From: Synanceia verrucosa
Lineage: Eukaryota; Chordata; Actinopteri; Perciformes; Synanceiidae
NCBI GenBank assembly: GCA_029721515.1
Contig: CM056564.1
Coordinates: forward strand, 4,879,011-4,943,010
DNA length: 64,000 nt
Direction of reading: 5' to 3'
The notes beneath the pieces were generated by a model that was given only the letters and a program-made list of their open reading frames with translations, was not told where the DNA came from and searched no databases. The first letter of the stretch is position 1; each line of letters opens with the position of its first letter. Shown piece by piece: positions 50,789 through 57,233 of this stretch. Both the position numbers and the translations under genes were made by a program.

Positions 50789-52504
50789 TGTATAAACATA
50801 TGTGCAGAGGTGAGGGACAGACAGCTTTAGCTACTGATTGTGTTACAGATAAAAAAAATCTCTTTTCAGATTAAACAAAGCTGCAGTTATTATTTATTTA
50901 TTGTCATTTTTTTATTATTATTTTTTAAATATTTGCTTGTCAAACTGAGATGAGAAACTGCTACCACTTTCTTTTTTTCATTTGTCATTTGTATTTTTCA
51001 TAGATGCATCACTAATTTTAAGAATGTATCACAATACATTACACTCACTTATATATATTACTTATCAGTCCTGCACATGTTTGTTTCTCTGCACCTACTT
51101 ATTTTTGACATGTTTGTTATTCTATCAGCACTTATTTTGCTACTGTAAAAATGTAAAGCTACCCACTGTTGGCACAAAGAGAACACTATCTTATCTTATC
51201 TTATAACTAAAGGGCACTTTAAAAGAGGCCATAATAAGTAATTTTATGTTTTATAATAAAAGTATACTTTACTGATGTGAATGCAGCACTTGCTGTGTAC
51301 AATGTCCATATACTGAATGATAAAATGTGGTCAGAACAAGTGACAGCCAGATCTTGATAATAGTAGTAATAAAAGCAGTGGTAGCAGTAGTAATAACAGC
51401 AGTAGTAGAGTCAGTGTGGGATGTTGAAGGGTCGTAGATGTTCCTGTGTGGAGGATCACAAACCTGATGCTGTTAGAAGTGAATGTGTGTGATTACCAGA
51501 GCCGTACATAGACTTTTTGAAGGGCAGGGGCGAAAAGAAAAAAGGGCACCTACAGCAAGTTCAGCAGGTTTTTGAGGACACTTGTGTTTTTGCCACTCAA
51601 GAGGGCATTTTATCATATTTTAACCAGCCAAGAGGACAATTTACAGAGTTCTGCCAAATGGAGGGACTATAGCACTTTTTTATCGCTCATTTTTCAACAA
51701 TGGGGCGACCCTGACCGTGAACATTTTTGGATGACATTCTTATTCTAAGTGTTCAACTTTACACTATCATCTTAAATCAATAAAATATCTTGCTGCATGG
51801 ACAGGTAATTTCACCTGGTCTTAGTACCTTTTCCCTTAGATTTAATGTTTTGATCTTGTTTTTAGACACTTTCTGAAAGTGAATGTGAGAGAAATCAAAA
51901 AGAGCAAAACAGAGTCATCTGGACTTCAACCAACCTGAAGAAAGTCCAGCTGACTCTTTCTTGCTCTTTTTGGTGGATGACTGAGAACCTCCACAGACAT
52001 GAATGTGAGCGCTTTACCTGAACCAACAACCAGAGCTTTGGCTCCACAGCAGCTGAAGCAGTGCAGCAGGGACTTGGACTTGATGTTAGTGTTGAGGAAA
52101 GCCACCGAGCAGCCCACCTTCGCCAGCCCGAACCAAGCGCAGAGGAAGTCGGGCTCGTTGCTCATGAGCAAGGCGATGCAGTCTCCTTTCCTCAGTTTGA
52201 CCCTTTCGAGGAAAACATGGGCGAGTCTGTTGCTGCGCCGCTCCACGTCCCGGTAGGTGTGGACGGCCCCGTTGTAGATGATGAAGGGCTTGTCGGGAAT
52301 GCGCTGCGCCTGCTGGATGAACCGGTCCAGCACCGTGGACACCCTGGAGGTGAGCTTGGTGAGCTCCAGCCTCACACCGCACCTGACCACCTTCAGCAGG
52401 AAGAGGAGGTCCACCCAGAAGTATGGGAAGCAGAGTCTCTGCAAAACATGAGCGGAGAGAACACCAGCGACCAGAGCTGACAGCCACCCCAGAGACAGAG
52501 GCAT
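20898..52504 (-). CDS. slc27a6: slc27a6, fatty-acid transport protein 6 / very-long-chain acyl-CoA synthetase (10 exons)
   Basis: Joined exons (52018-52504, 45850-46059, 42340-42498, 37020-37144, 32438-32632, 24162-24252, 23857-24055, 22142-22239, 21901-22031, 20898-21074) total 1872 nt, i.e. 623 aa, close to the 619 aa I recall for human SLC27A6. All nine introns are GT-AG and all phases agree. The family activates long and very long fatty acids with ATP and CoA and helps their uptake, at the plasma or ER membrane. Seen: hydrophobic N-terminal anchor (about 5-40); P-loop YIFTSGTTGLPKAA (225-238); YGSTEG (365-370); TGD (466-468); FATP motif GDTFRWKGENV (485-495). No break is visible, so the gene looks functional. 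slc27a2 is the main alternative; human synteny with slc12a2 favours slc27a6. Confidence 0.88.
21346..21523 (-). mobile_element. Tc1-type 5' end fragment, with adjoining hairpin
   Basis: 21371-21523 is the minus-strand copy of the first 153 or so bp of the Tc1 element at 39206-40225: terminal CACTATATTGCCAAAAG, then GTGTATAAAATCAAGCACC and AATGGGTCGCTCTCAGGAGC. It is flanked by TA at 21524-21525 and breaks off after the start of the transposase reading frame. At the break lies a 9-bp hairpin, CGAGAATAA (21346-21354) with TTATTCTCG (21360-21368). Confidence 0.85.
21526..21620. repeat. Remnant of the ATCGG-rich repeat
   Basis: GACCGATACCGATCCCATACC resembles the repeat at 41497-42146. Confidence 0.4.
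21901..22031 (-). CDS. slc27a6: slc27a6 exon 9 (residues 522-565)
   Basis: Acceptor TCCACAG|GGCACG. Encodes GHEGRAGMAAMIVRPG and IPAYARPLFIRLQ. Donor CTCCAG|GTAATC, phase 0. Intron 8 is 110 bp. Confidence 0.9.
22142..22239 (-). CDS. slc27a6: slc27a6 exon 8 (residues 489-522)
   Basis: Acceptor ATTTCAG|GTGGAAAG completes the FATP motif WKGENVATTEVAE. Donor ACCAG|GTAGGT, phase 1. Confidence 0.9.
22340..22565 (+). mobile_element. MITE family A, partial copy (intron 7)
   Basis: Shares CCAGAATAAC..CCACTAAAACAC, GTTCAGGAATGACAGG and ATTTTGATTAAAGA with the full copies. Both ends are missing. Confidence 0.65.
22566..22783 (+). repeat. Repeat fragment shared with 57600-57665
   Basis: CTTTCTGAAATACATCTCC and AATGGAGGAATCCCAGATGA match CTTCTGAAATACATCTCCAA and the GGAGCTATCCCAGATGA text at 57600-57665 in the same orientation. 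The element type is unknown. The right part of this interval is unassigned. Confidence 0.5.
22793..23358. mobile_element. TAGCCTG element with perfect 9-bp target duplication (intron 7)
   Basis: A 566-bp unit starting TAGCCTG and ending CAGGCTA, flanked by CCTGAATAC at 22784-22792 and 23359-23367. The ends match the 366-bp element at 11990-12355. Short ORFs inside show no transposase motif. Confidence 0.88.
23857..24055 (-). CDS. slc27a6: slc27a6 exon 7 (residues 423-489)
   Basis: Acceptor CTCTGTAG|GTGAGACG. Encodes SPFFGYAGSKQLTEKKL, the nucleotide-binding NTGD and the start of the FATP motif (GDTFR). Donor TTCAG|GTACAG, phase 2. Confidence 0.9.
24162..24252 (-). CDS. slc27a6: slc27a6 exon 6 (residues 393-423)
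   Basis: Acceptor TTGTGTAG|CTCCTG. Encodes LLFKYDLIKYDMVKDEP. Donor GAAAAAG|GTAAGA, phase 1. Intron 6 is only 106 bp. Confidence 0.88.
24590..25056 (+). mobile_element. MITE family A copy (intron 5)
   Basis: Same body as 2437-2898. The left terminus is degenerate and the right end is TTTTTTAATCTCTG. Carries an internal (AAT)n at about 24894-24916. Confidence 0.7.
25075..26702 (+). mobile_element. Harbinger-like element remnant with Myb/SANT-type ORF exons
   Basis: Inverted ends GGCCTCATTTATAAA (25075) and AAATGAGGCC (to about 26701). Inside, 25570-25640 encodes EWQLVAAVYTVSGTDRTIAEVK, which resembles the Myb/SANT-like DNA-binding partner protein of PIF/Harbinger transposons, in which EWQLVA and RTxAEVKxKW recur. 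A later piece (26148-26408) has an acidic stretch and a helical WETISAIKEVRDELQQIRM segment after a possible acceptor TGTCCTCAG. No transposase was seen, the target duplication is unclear, and a SINE sits inside the left part. Confidence 0.55.
25264..25550 (+). mobile_element. SINE nested in the Harbinger-like element
   Basis: GTAGTGGTTAGCACTGTCGC and GGGTTTGAATCCCGG tRNA head, TTTCTGTGTGGAGTTTGC body and ATGG tail. The AAAACATGCATG block is deleted (GGCTTCCTCC joins TTGTCTGTCT). Confidence 0.9.
26703..29046. other. slc27a6 intron 5, mostly unassigned
   Basis: Contains a (GATA)n microsatellite at 27421-27462 and an LTR family L remnant at about 28250-28680 (+; CCTCACCTGGTGTATTATAG, CTGTGCCAGTTTGTCTTG). 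No exon was seen. Confidence 0.5.
27421..27462. repeat. (GATA)n microsatellite
   Basis: GATA units with GACA variants. Confidence 0.9.
29047..30192. repeat. GGAT/GAGT/GGGT tetranucleotide-based array with embedded longer units
   Basis: About 1.1 kb of GGATGGATGA/GGGT-type repeats in intron 5. Near its left end a non-simple segment (AGGAAAGAGCTCAGGGCC to ATACCCTGTGAAAG) occurs at 29047, again at 29320 and in shortened form at about 29420, so longer blocks were duplicated with the simple repeat. From 29690 rightward the units shift to GGATGATAGAT and GATGAATGGAT. Long ORFs here are only translations of the repeat. Confidence 0.93.
30193..30658. other. Intron 5 segment
   Basis: Contains an inverted pair CCACACTACTCCACCA (30238) and GGTGGAGTAGTGTGG (30258) forming a short hairpin. 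Nothing else was recognised. Confidence 0.5.
30659..31902 (-). mobile_element. MITE family A copy split by a TTA-duplicating element
   Basis: Reverse-orientation copy with ends CAGAGCTTAACA (30659) and TTGTTGAGCTCTG (to 31902). Its sequence is continuous once 30969-31707 and one TTA are removed, leaving about 502 bp. Confidence 0.85.
30969..31707. mobile_element. Harbinger-like non-autonomous element, TTA target duplication
   Basis: A 739-bp unit starting GGTCGCTTTCACAC and ending GTGTGAGAGCGACC, flanked by TTA (30966-30968 and 31708-31710). The 3-bp TWA duplication is typical of PIF/Harbinger. Non-coding, with internal TTTCACACTG and TTTCACACCTG repeats. Confidence 0.85.
31903..32437. other. 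Intron 5 segment upstream of exon 5 donor
   Basis: A 93-codon ORF at 31943-32224 (+) shows no recognisable domain. Otherwise unassigned. Confidence 0.4.
32438..32632 (-). CDS. slc27a6: slc27a6 exon 5 (residues 328-392)
   Basis: Acceptor CCCTTCAG|ACAGCGG. Encodes GNGLRPDVWREF and the adenylate-binding VYGSTEGN segment. Donor TACAGA|GTGAGT, phase 0. Confidence 0.9.
32633..33581. other. slc27a6 intron 4, left part
   Basis: No exon-like segment was seen. 33400-33560 has degenerate SINE-like words (ACACATAGAGACAGA, TTCACACC) leading into the minisatellite. Confidence 0.45.
33582..34268. repeat. Purine-rich AGAGAGAACC minisatellite
   Basis: About 690 bp of variable 9-11-bp units (AGAGAGAACC, AGAACCAAG, AGACCCAG, AATCAATAG) in intron 4. 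The plus strand is almost all A, G and paired C. The ORFs on both strands (for example the Leu/Ser-rich one at 33404-33985) are repeat translations. Confidence 0.95.
34269..34640 (+). repeat. Dispersed repeat (TAAATGGACTGTACTTATATAG type)
   Basis: Related to 11751-12450: TATATAGCTCC, ACTCAAAGCTCCTTACA, TTTCACACACACTCATTCACAC. Confidence 0.55.
34641..36090. other. Intron 4, no feature recognised
   Basis: Unique-looking DNA without exon or clear repeat. Confidence 0.4.
36092..36832. mobile_element. AATTCCGAAT-rich inverted-repeat element
   Basis: Ends resemble inverted GCGTTTACATGA (36099) and TCATGTAAACG (36815-36825). Both subterminal regions are rich in AATTCCGAAT/AATTCAGAAT motifs. A perfect 24-bp-arm palindrome lies at 36194-36243. 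The superfamily was not determined. Confidence 0.6.
37020..37144 (-). CDS. slc27a6: slc27a6 exon 4 (residues 286-327)
   Basis: Acceptor ATCACAG|GTGCATCC. Encodes KKKFSASQFW and VTVFQYIGELCRYLCNQPK. Donor CCTAAG|GTAATC, phase 0. Confidence 0.9.
37145..38100. other. slc27a6 intron 3, right part
   Basis: AT-rich DNA downstream of the exon 4 acceptor in window order. No feature was recognised. Confidence 0.4.
38110..38420 (-). repeat. LINE tail plus dispersed repeat
   Basis: AAGAAGAATTCC and TTATTGATCCCTCAATGAGG at 38116-38155 read on the minus strand as a LINE 3' end. 38215-38420 matches the repeat with GCAGTTGGGGGTTCTGTGCC and GCTCAAGGGCACC. Confidence 0.55.
38450..38516. repeat. (TATAC)n microsatellite
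   Basis: TACTA/TACTG pentamer run. Confidence 0.8.
39206..40225 (+). pseudogene. Tc1-type transposon with decayed transposase
   Basis: TIRs CACTATATTGTCAAAAG (39206) and CTTTTGGCAATATAGTG (to 40225); TA precedes the left end but CA follows the right. A single frame runs from the ATG at 39340 (helix-turn-helix part) to 40143, with two TGA stops (39508-39510 and in CATAGTGTGAAGAGG near 39568). The coding part then jumps from the linker (RAAASKNHTS) to GTLNFSAYQDILDN, so the segment with the first catalytic Asp is deleted. FQHDCAPVHKA and SPDLNPIEHLW keep the second Asp and the final Glu. An internally deleted, inactive copy in intron 3. Confidence 0.92.
40226..40554. other. Intron 3 segment
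   Basis: Nothing recognised between the Tc1 copy and the minisatellite. Confidence 0.4.
40555..41478. repeat. 17/18-bp minisatellite
   Basis: About 920 bp in intron 3 built from two alternating units, CTGTCCTCAGTTAAACA (17 bp) and CTGTCCTCAGTTTAAAAA (18 bp), about 50 in all, with CCG variants. The units degenerate at both edges (CTGAATT, CTCAATTCAAA). No coding potential. Confidence 0.95.
41497..42146. repeat. ATCGG-rich repeat with ATCGGGACATC terminus
   Basis: Repeated GTATCGG, CCGATA and GATATCAGC motifs, ending GTATCGGGACATCTCTAG at 42146. This is a common fish element end, thought to be a non-autonomous DNA transposon. The left terminus is lost next to the minisatellite. Confidence 0.55.
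42340..42498 (-). CDS. slc27a6: slc27a6 exon 3 (residues 233-286)
   Basis: Acceptor TTCCGCAG|GGCTTCC. Encodes LPKAAVITHLQ and IPLPLYHSAAS, conserved in FATPs. Donor GCTGG|GTGAGC, phase 1. Confidence 0.9.
42499..43065. other. slc27a6 intron 2, start
   Basis: Contains a degenerate SINE piece at 42635-42735 (GGCCTTTCTGTGTAGAGTTTGC) and a (TC)n run at 42781-42800. Otherwise unassigned. Confidence 0.5.
43066..43338 (+). repeat. Arm 1 of a 273-bp inverted duplication
   Basis: Nearly identical, in opposite orientation, to 44088-44360. I count only about five or six single-base differences. See arm 2. Confidence 0.92.
43341..43643 (+). mobile_element. SINE lacking its A-box part
   Basis: Begins inside the B box (GTTCGATTCCCGG) directly next to arm 1 and continues through the body to GATAAGAGGTAGGTAATGGAT. 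Confidence 0.9.
43690..43770 (+). mobile_element. Tc1-type end fragment
   Basis: CATTTGTCAGTGGGAAAACT and TGCAAAATCC..CAATACTTATTTT match the right end of the element at 44560-45635. Only this end is present. Confidence 0.75.
44088..44360 (-). repeat. Arm 2 of a 273-bp inverted duplication
   Basis: Inverted copy of 43066-43338; the spacer is about 750 bp. Both arms contain GCCCCTCCATGGACGATGAG and GCTCTATAGC. Beyond the arms the flanks differ, so the boundaries are sharp. The source element is unknown. Confidence 0.92.
44368..44562 (+). mobile_element. SINE 3' fragment
   Basis: ATTAGGTTAATTGGTTAATT through GACAGCTGGGATAGGCTCC to AATGGATGG. It abuts both arm 2 and the Tc1 copy. Confidence 0.9.
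44563..45635 (+). pseudogene. Tc1-type transposase pseudogene, 5' truncated
   Basis: Frameshifted transposase remnants in intron 2: GTGGTCAGATGAGACCAAAA (WSDETK, first catalytic Asp, about 44939), GTGAAGCATGGGGGTGGAAG, CATCATGACAATGACC (second Asp, about 45205) and CCAGACCTGAACCCAATAGA (Glu, about 45290). The right TIR ends ACTTATTTTCCCCACTG at 45635, followed by TA. The left TIR and N-terminal part are missing. The three catalytic codons are present but not in one frame. Confidence 0.88.
45850..46059 (-). CDS. slc27a6: slc27a6 exon 2 (residues 163-233)
   Basis: Acceptor CTCCCAG|ATTTGG; begins DLVDSLDGVL and ends inside the ATP-binding P-loop (LYIFTSGTTG). Donor GACTG|GTGAGA. The intron splits the last Gly codon of SGTTG (phase 1). 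Confidence 0.9.
46351..47152 (+). pseudogene. Mariner/Tc1-type element, internally deleted
   Basis: TIRs CACTAAGAGGCATTAAAAAC (46351) and GTTTTTAATGCTTCTTAGTG (to 47152), each followed outward by TA (46349-46350 and 47153-47154). Remaining coding parts: an N-terminal helix-turn-helix (EQAIGMLRSRMTEARVARHF, from the ATG near 46647) and the C-terminal piece DWPPYSPDMNLTEHLWHNLD, with the last catalytic residue. The catalytic middle is missing, so the copy is non-autonomous. Confidence 0.92.
47457..48132 (+). mobile_element. Solo LTR (LTR family L) with poly-A target duplication
   Basis: A 676-bp unit, TGTCATG to CTTACA, inserted in the MITE at a site that reads CTAAAAAGGTG in other copies. GAAAA (47452-47456) and AAAAA (48133-48137) are the likely 5-bp duplication. 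Contains late AATAAA signals and the GAGTCGTGCATTTGG text shared with 10370-11186. Confidence 0.82.
48248..48517 (-). mobile_element. tRNA-SINE, reverse orientation
   Basis: GGACAAGTCTCCAGTTCATC to GGTGGCACGGTGCTGTAGTG on the minus strand. Head with B box (GGTTCGATTCC) is present; the 3' tail is cut at the MITE junction. Confidence 0.9.
48518..49229. other. Intron 1 segment
   Basis: No recognisable feature. Confidence 0.4.
49230..49708 (+). mobile_element. MITE family A, full-length copy
   Basis: CAGTTCTTAATAAATG at left and TATTTGTTAAACTCTG at right, 479 bp. Closest in body to 2437-2898. Confidence 0.8.
49709..50738. other. Intron 1 segment
   Basis: No exon-like segment or clear repeat was seen. 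Confidence 0.4.
50739..50787. repeat. (AT)n microsatellite
   Basis: About 24 AT units. Confidence 0.95.
50950..51206 (+). mobile_element. LINE 3' end with (TCTTA)n tail
   Basis: AAGCTACCCACTGTTGGCAC then ATCTTATCTTATCTTAT, typical of fish LINE tails. No coding part is attached. Confidence 0.5.
51497..51715 (+). mobile_element. hAT-like end related to 10347-11376
   Basis: CAGAGCCGTACATAGAC, TTTTTGAAGGGCAGGGGCGA and AAAAAAGGGCACCTACAG mirror the right end of the 10347-11376 element. The right end here was not found. Confidence 0.5.
52018..52504 (-). CDS. slc27a6: slc27a6 exon 1 (residues 1-162 plus first base of 163)
   Basis: Starts at the ATG at 52502-52504 (MPLSLGWLSALVAG), chosen because the upstream in-frame extension opens only with GTG. 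Encodes the membrane anchor and the FIIYNGAVHTYRDV and ALLMSNEPDF blocks of the AMP-binding fold. Donor TCAG|GTAAAGC, phase 1. Confidence 0.9.
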
Positions 52505-52680
52505 GTCTGCGGCTGTTGGACAGAGGGAGGACACGATGGAGACAGCTAGCGATCAGCTCTCACTGCTCCTGCTCCAGTTGGTAAACAGTGCCTGCCTGCA
52601 GTGACGTAAACGACTACTGTGCTGTCAAGACAAGACACGCGACACGCGACCGGAACAAAGAAGTGACGCCTTCAAAATAA
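52505..52680 (-). promoter_or_regulatory. slc27a6 5' UTR and promoter region
   Basis: GC-richer than its surroundings, with CpGs (ACACGCGACACGCGACC at about 52637) and a CRE-like TGACGTAA at 52602-52609. The start site cannot be placed. Confidence 0.45.
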
Positions 52681-52928
52681 AAGAGGACACACTGAGGACG
52701 CAATGGCTGTAGAACAACAACAACATGCCAGCAGCCTGGTAAAAGGTGTAAATAAAACAACAACAACAATAATAATTAATAAATAAACATCATAATACGC
52801 GTGGAATATTTGCACTATTTATGCACAACAATTTTTTCATTCTTAATTTATAAATCATGTTCATGTATTAATATTTCATTTCATTTCATTTATCCTTAAA
52901 CCAATTTTATTTTTTGTAAATATTCATT

Positions 52929-52944
52929 ATTATTGTTATAATAC

Positions 52945-52979
<35 letters not shown>

Positions 52980-53071
52980 ATAATAATAATAATAATAATA
53001 ATTATTATTATTATTATTAATAATAACAACAACAATAATAATAATAATTATTATTATTATTATTATTATTT
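52929..53071. repeat. (ACT)n/(AAT)n/(ATT)n microsatellite
   Basis: ACT, then AAT, ATT, AAC, AAT and ATT trinucleotide runs that can fold on themselves because AAT and ATT blocks are complementary. Confidence 0.95.
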
Positions 53072-53290
53072 TCTTTCAAAATTATTTTTATTGAGTTTTC
53101 CTTGGATGCATTTCAACAGTGAATGTCAGGGCACAAGGGATTCACTTTTAACTAAATAAATAAATAAAATAAATACATTTGTAAACAATTCCAAGATCAT
53201 ACAGAATCAAATCATACCAAAACAATGCAAGTTAAATAAATTAACCACATAAAAGAAAGAGAGAGGAAGAAAGAAAAAAGGGAAAATTAA
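53072..53290. other. AT-rich, LINE-like tail
   Basis: TTTTTATTGAGTTTTCC and poly-A-rich text suggest a LINE end on the minus strand. Weak. Confidence 0.35.
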
Positions 53291-53296
53291 ATGTGA

Positions 53297-53334
<38 letters not shown>

Positions 53335-53394
53335 GTTAAGCTTGTTCATGTTACTGTAACGAGTGAATTTCCCCAATGAGGATCAATAAAAATA

Positions 53395-53429
<35 letters not shown>

Positions 53430-53430
53430 T
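53291..53430 (+). repeat. (ATT)n runs flanking a LINE tail
   Basis: Two ATT runs (53300-53334 and 53396-53428) around ACTGTAACGAGTGAATTTCC and CCAATGAGGATCAATAAA. Confidence 0.7.
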
Positions 53431-53762
53431 TCATTCTGATCTGAGTGTGCTGGCTCTGAACAGTAGCAAACTCAAAGCACAACACACAGAGTAGTGTGTT
53501 GGCATTGATACAACCAACTTGAGGGCCACAACGAAGAAGAGAAATGCACACTTAAACTTGAATTTATGTAAGAATATCCATAAATTAAGATTTTCAGTGA
53601 CATGGACATGGAGTACATTATCGTTATCAGTGTCAGATCAAATTAAAATAATGAAGGACCAGTCAGATGAAAGGAGACTGAAGACAACACTGGCAGGGAG
53701 AGATAGCTTTGTCCAGGTGTTGGACATAACTGCACCTTTTAACCCTCCCTGCTAAGGACTGT

Positions 53763-53763
<1 letters not shown>

Positions 53764-53793
<30 letters not shown>
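53764..53793. repeat. (AC)n microsatellite
   Basis: About 14 AC units. Confidence 0.95.
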
Positions 53794-53796
<3 letters not shown>

Positions 53797-54640
53797 CCAG
53801 GCAGGACTGTGGCGCCGTCATGGGTTTTAATCAAATAACAGATAAAACCAGATCAGTCAGAAACAAAAAACTGGTTCGGTGATGGAAAATGCAGGGAAGG
53901 TGTTACTGCAAGACAGGAGGAAGTGAGAGGAATCACACACATGTCAGTGTCAGCAGGTGTCAGTATTAAAGGTACAAGATCACAAGCAAAAAACATATGT
54001 TCGTAATAGAAATAAAAAAAAGCAGCACAGGATCATCTGCTCTTTCAGAAATGCAAAAAAACAAACAAAAAAAAAACAAAACTGTTTTGAGTTCGTAGCA
54101 GAAGTTGTGCAGCATTTTATGTTGAAGGGCAAACTCTCTAAACTTCCTGTATGTGTGGTTTCTTGAGGCAACTTGTCAAATGTTTCTCTGGGAGTGAAAT
54201 CATGTGACAGTTGCCCCTGAGATGAGTGGGTGGGCAGCATTCCTGCCCTCTTTTTAAAAGTCAGATAAGAGAGTGACTGTTCTGGCAGTTAACAGGCAGC
54301 TAACTGCGTACATGATCACATATACTGGTGGGAGTATACAGTGTTTTAAAGCAGTATATGATACCTTATAGTTGATAGAGTTGATTCTTTTTCAAGCTGT
54401 TTGCACATCTCTGCCCATCATGTTTTTTTCTTCTTCTGGGCTGCATTGCACTCAGTCATTTACAGTCAGTCAGTGACTCTGGACAGGGAAAGTCTAGCGG
54501 CTCAATCCCCAGCTCTGTCCTTGGAGCCATCAATCATCCATCCATCCCTCCATTATCTACCGCTTATCCTCATAGGGTTGCGGGGGAACTGGAAAAACAC
54601 TGGTTAGACACCAAATCAGTCATTAAAAGGCATTACAATA
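53794..54640. other. Intergenic
   Basis: No gene. A short minus-strand SINE tail lies at 54527-54592 (ATCCATCCATCCCTCC, TACCGCTTATCC). Confidence 0.5.
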
Positions 54641-54649
54641 TGAACAATA

Positions 54650-55002
54650 CGTGAATAATTATCTGTTAACATACACCATATCAATGCCACTTATATCTAC
54701 TGTTTACATATCTGTGACTTTTTTACAGATACATTTTACTACTATGCTCATTAAAACTACTAATTATTGCACATTTCAGCAACAGTATTGCACAACCCCA
54801 ACAACATCTTGGACTGCACGCTGCCTTTTGCACATAGTACTCACTTCATTTTTCTATTTCTTAAGGTTAAATTAATTGCAGATCGAGGTTTTGTAGAGTT
54901 ATTTCATGAGTGTGAAAGTAAGAATTTCATTCGTGTCACTTCTGTTTCTATTGTGTATATGACAATAAACCTCTTGGATCTTGAATCTCTTGAATCTAAT
55001 GC
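54650..55002 (+). mobile_element. LINE 3' end
   Basis: TTGCACATTTCAGCAACAG, AGTAAGAATTTCATTCGTG and ATATGACAATAAACCTCTTG followed by GAATCTTGAATC-type tail units, a familiar fish LINE 3' terminus. Confidence 0.6.
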
Positions 55003-55700
55003 CAGTGGCCCAATATCAGGGTCAGCAGCTGGACAATGTGTATAAAGTTACAACCATCACTGACACAACTGATGCAATGTGATCCAGAGTAACATACTGT
55101 ATTTATAGAAGATATAAGATGTTGTCAGCGTCTCTCTGTATCTCACTGGGTCACTATTTGCTCATATTAAACATACTCCAAATCAAATTATTCTTTTTAC
55201 AGTGTTTGTAGCTCATTACTGCACATGTAAGATGTTTTAGTAAACTAATACTTTTCCTCCTGTTAAATACTGTCATACACCTTGATATTATTCCAGACAG
55301 TCAGGACCACCTGACTGCCCTTGTCTTCCTGTCAGCAATGACAGCGATGTGATATGAAACTGATCTGAGGCTCCAAACACCCTCAGTACACCTCCACTGG
55401 CTGCTGACTGATCACTGAACATCTTGGGAAAGCTGAGGGGGTTGGCTATGAGTGATGTCCGCTTCCTCTTCTTCCTTTGCTTCTGTGCCACTCTGCTCTG
55501 TGCAGGGTCATGAGCTTCTTCCTCAGGATGTCTTGCAACTCGAGTAACGGCAGACACTCCTCTTCAAAAAACATCTTGAATCAAAAGATCCCTGTAGTTG
55601 TCGCCACCAAACATTCACTCTTAGAGCACAGTCTTGCTGTCATTGCACCCTGAAACAAAGCTAGACTTCCTCACCAAATGTGAAAAATATTTTAAAAAAT
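55003..55700. other. Intergenic, no gene recognised
   Basis: The 89-codon minus ORF (55288-55557) has no domain. Confidence 0.4.
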
Positions 55701-55719
55701 CAGGGAAATATATTTAGAA

Positions 55720-56370
55720 ACTAGAAAAATGCTCAGAGACCTCTGCCAAAGCAGCATTCTGAGAGAGTGTATACTCCTGCAAGCCCACAGCACCTAAGAG
55801 TGAATGTGTTGACTTTGACGCACCTTGAAACCCACATTTAACATTGTATTCACATTAATATCATGTAGTTTTTATTTATTTTCTCTCGATTTCATATTTT
55901 GTCACATTTGAATTTGAATTTTAATAAAGCCCAAAATACCAGTAAAACTTTACAAATACAATTTGAGAATTCGTTTCTGGATATTTTGAGACCAGTTGCA
56001 TTGCTCTAGTTCCTTCCTACATGAAGTTATGGTTAAAAACACATATTTGACCTTGGTGACCTTGACCTTTTACTGATCTTGACCAAACTGAATAGGTAAC
56101 TGGATTCCTATATTATTTTATATACTAAATTAGGTGATAATTGGCTGAAAATTGTACACCCTGGAGTGTTAGAAATATGCAAAATCTCCCATACATTACT
56201 ATGATGTGACCTTTCATTTGACCTTGATGACCTTGAATCGAATCCGATCACCACCAAAACTTAACCAGTCCTGAAAATTTCGTCAAAATCCATCCATAAC
56301 TTTTTGAATTATTTTGCAAACAGACAAATAACCAAACAAACAAATCCTGGTGATCACAAAGGTGTCAAAA
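55720..56370 (+). repeat. Dispersed repeat ending TTTTGCAAACAGACAAA
   Basis: Starts near ACTAGAAAAATGCTCAGAG and ends CATCCATAACTTTTTGAAT, ATTTTGCAAACAGACAAATA. Both ends recur at 61950-62275. The text is familiar from fish RTE-type LINE 3' regions. Confidence 0.55.
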
Positions 56371-56674
56371 CAATGGATAAATGAGTGTGTGGAGGAGTTG
56401 CAGAAGATGCTTTTCCCCCTCCATCCCATGCAGGAGATGAGAAGGAAAAGGCACAACTGCTCTGTCCAGTTCATTCAATGACATGCACATGACCCCAATA
56501 AATTAAGTGAACTGTTTCCTTGCTGCAGGGACAGTGTGATCACTAAAGCCCTGTCCAACCAATGCCTGTCTTTGTGTGTTTGTGGGTTAAGATATCCAGC
56601 CACGATAGACACTCTACACATAGCTCTGTGGTGTCGGTGTCCTTGGCCACTGTGCAGAGATGGGAAGTATTGTA

Positions 56675-56886
56675 CTTAAAGGAGAAGTGCTGTTTTTTTT
56701 GGACCTTATTTTTGGACCTTATTTCTGGGATAAAATACTGTCATTTACTCACCCATATCACTCTGGAGTCATTTGGAGTATTTCTGATGATATTTGGAGT
56801 TGATGATATCCATTTAACAGGAGTGAATGGGGCACTGAAATGCAACCAGTAAATGACATAAACTTGACCATTTCTCAAATAACAGA
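56675..56886 (+). mobile_element. Truncated TTAA-type MITE
   Basis: TTAAAGGAGAAGTGCTG then ATTTCTGGGATAAAATACTG, CAGGAGTGAATGGGGCACTG. Same family as 6703-6945. It breaks off at 56886 and GGACCTTATTT is duplicated internally. Confidence 0.8.
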
Positions 56887-57233
56887 CATTTAATAATTTT
56901 CACTTATTCACTTAAGACACTATTACTATTCTCATTTGAGTCAGGAGTTGTCCGTAACTTGAGAAAATTCAATCGGTAAACAGACTCTACTTCCAACGCT
57001 GCTAGAAAATAAGAAAGCCTGGAAAACAAAGGACATTTCTGTAAACTTTAATATTGGTAGGTAGTTAGCTGTTATTATGTTAGTATGATTTTCACAGTTG
57101 CTGCTTATTTATTTAATCATTTTTTTCCTTTTTTTGTTTCATTGTTAATGTTTATTTACAGTGGCTTTCTGTTCTCTTGTGAAATGTATTACTATGAATG
57201 TAATATTTTTCTGTTTTTAATTAATAAAAAAAG

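Noticed and set aside
52061..52480. 139-codon plus ORF opposite slc27a6 exon 1
   Set aside because: Antisense shadow of a GC-rich coding exon.
20898..52504. Identity as slc27a2 instead of slc27a6
   Set aside because: The two are close relatives, but proximity to slc12a2 as on human 5q23 and the sequence as I recall it favour slc27a6; a tree would settle it.
52505..52534. Upstream GTG start extending slc27a6 by ten codons
   Set aside because: A eukaryotic gene starts at the ATG at 52502-52504; the extension lacks family similarity.
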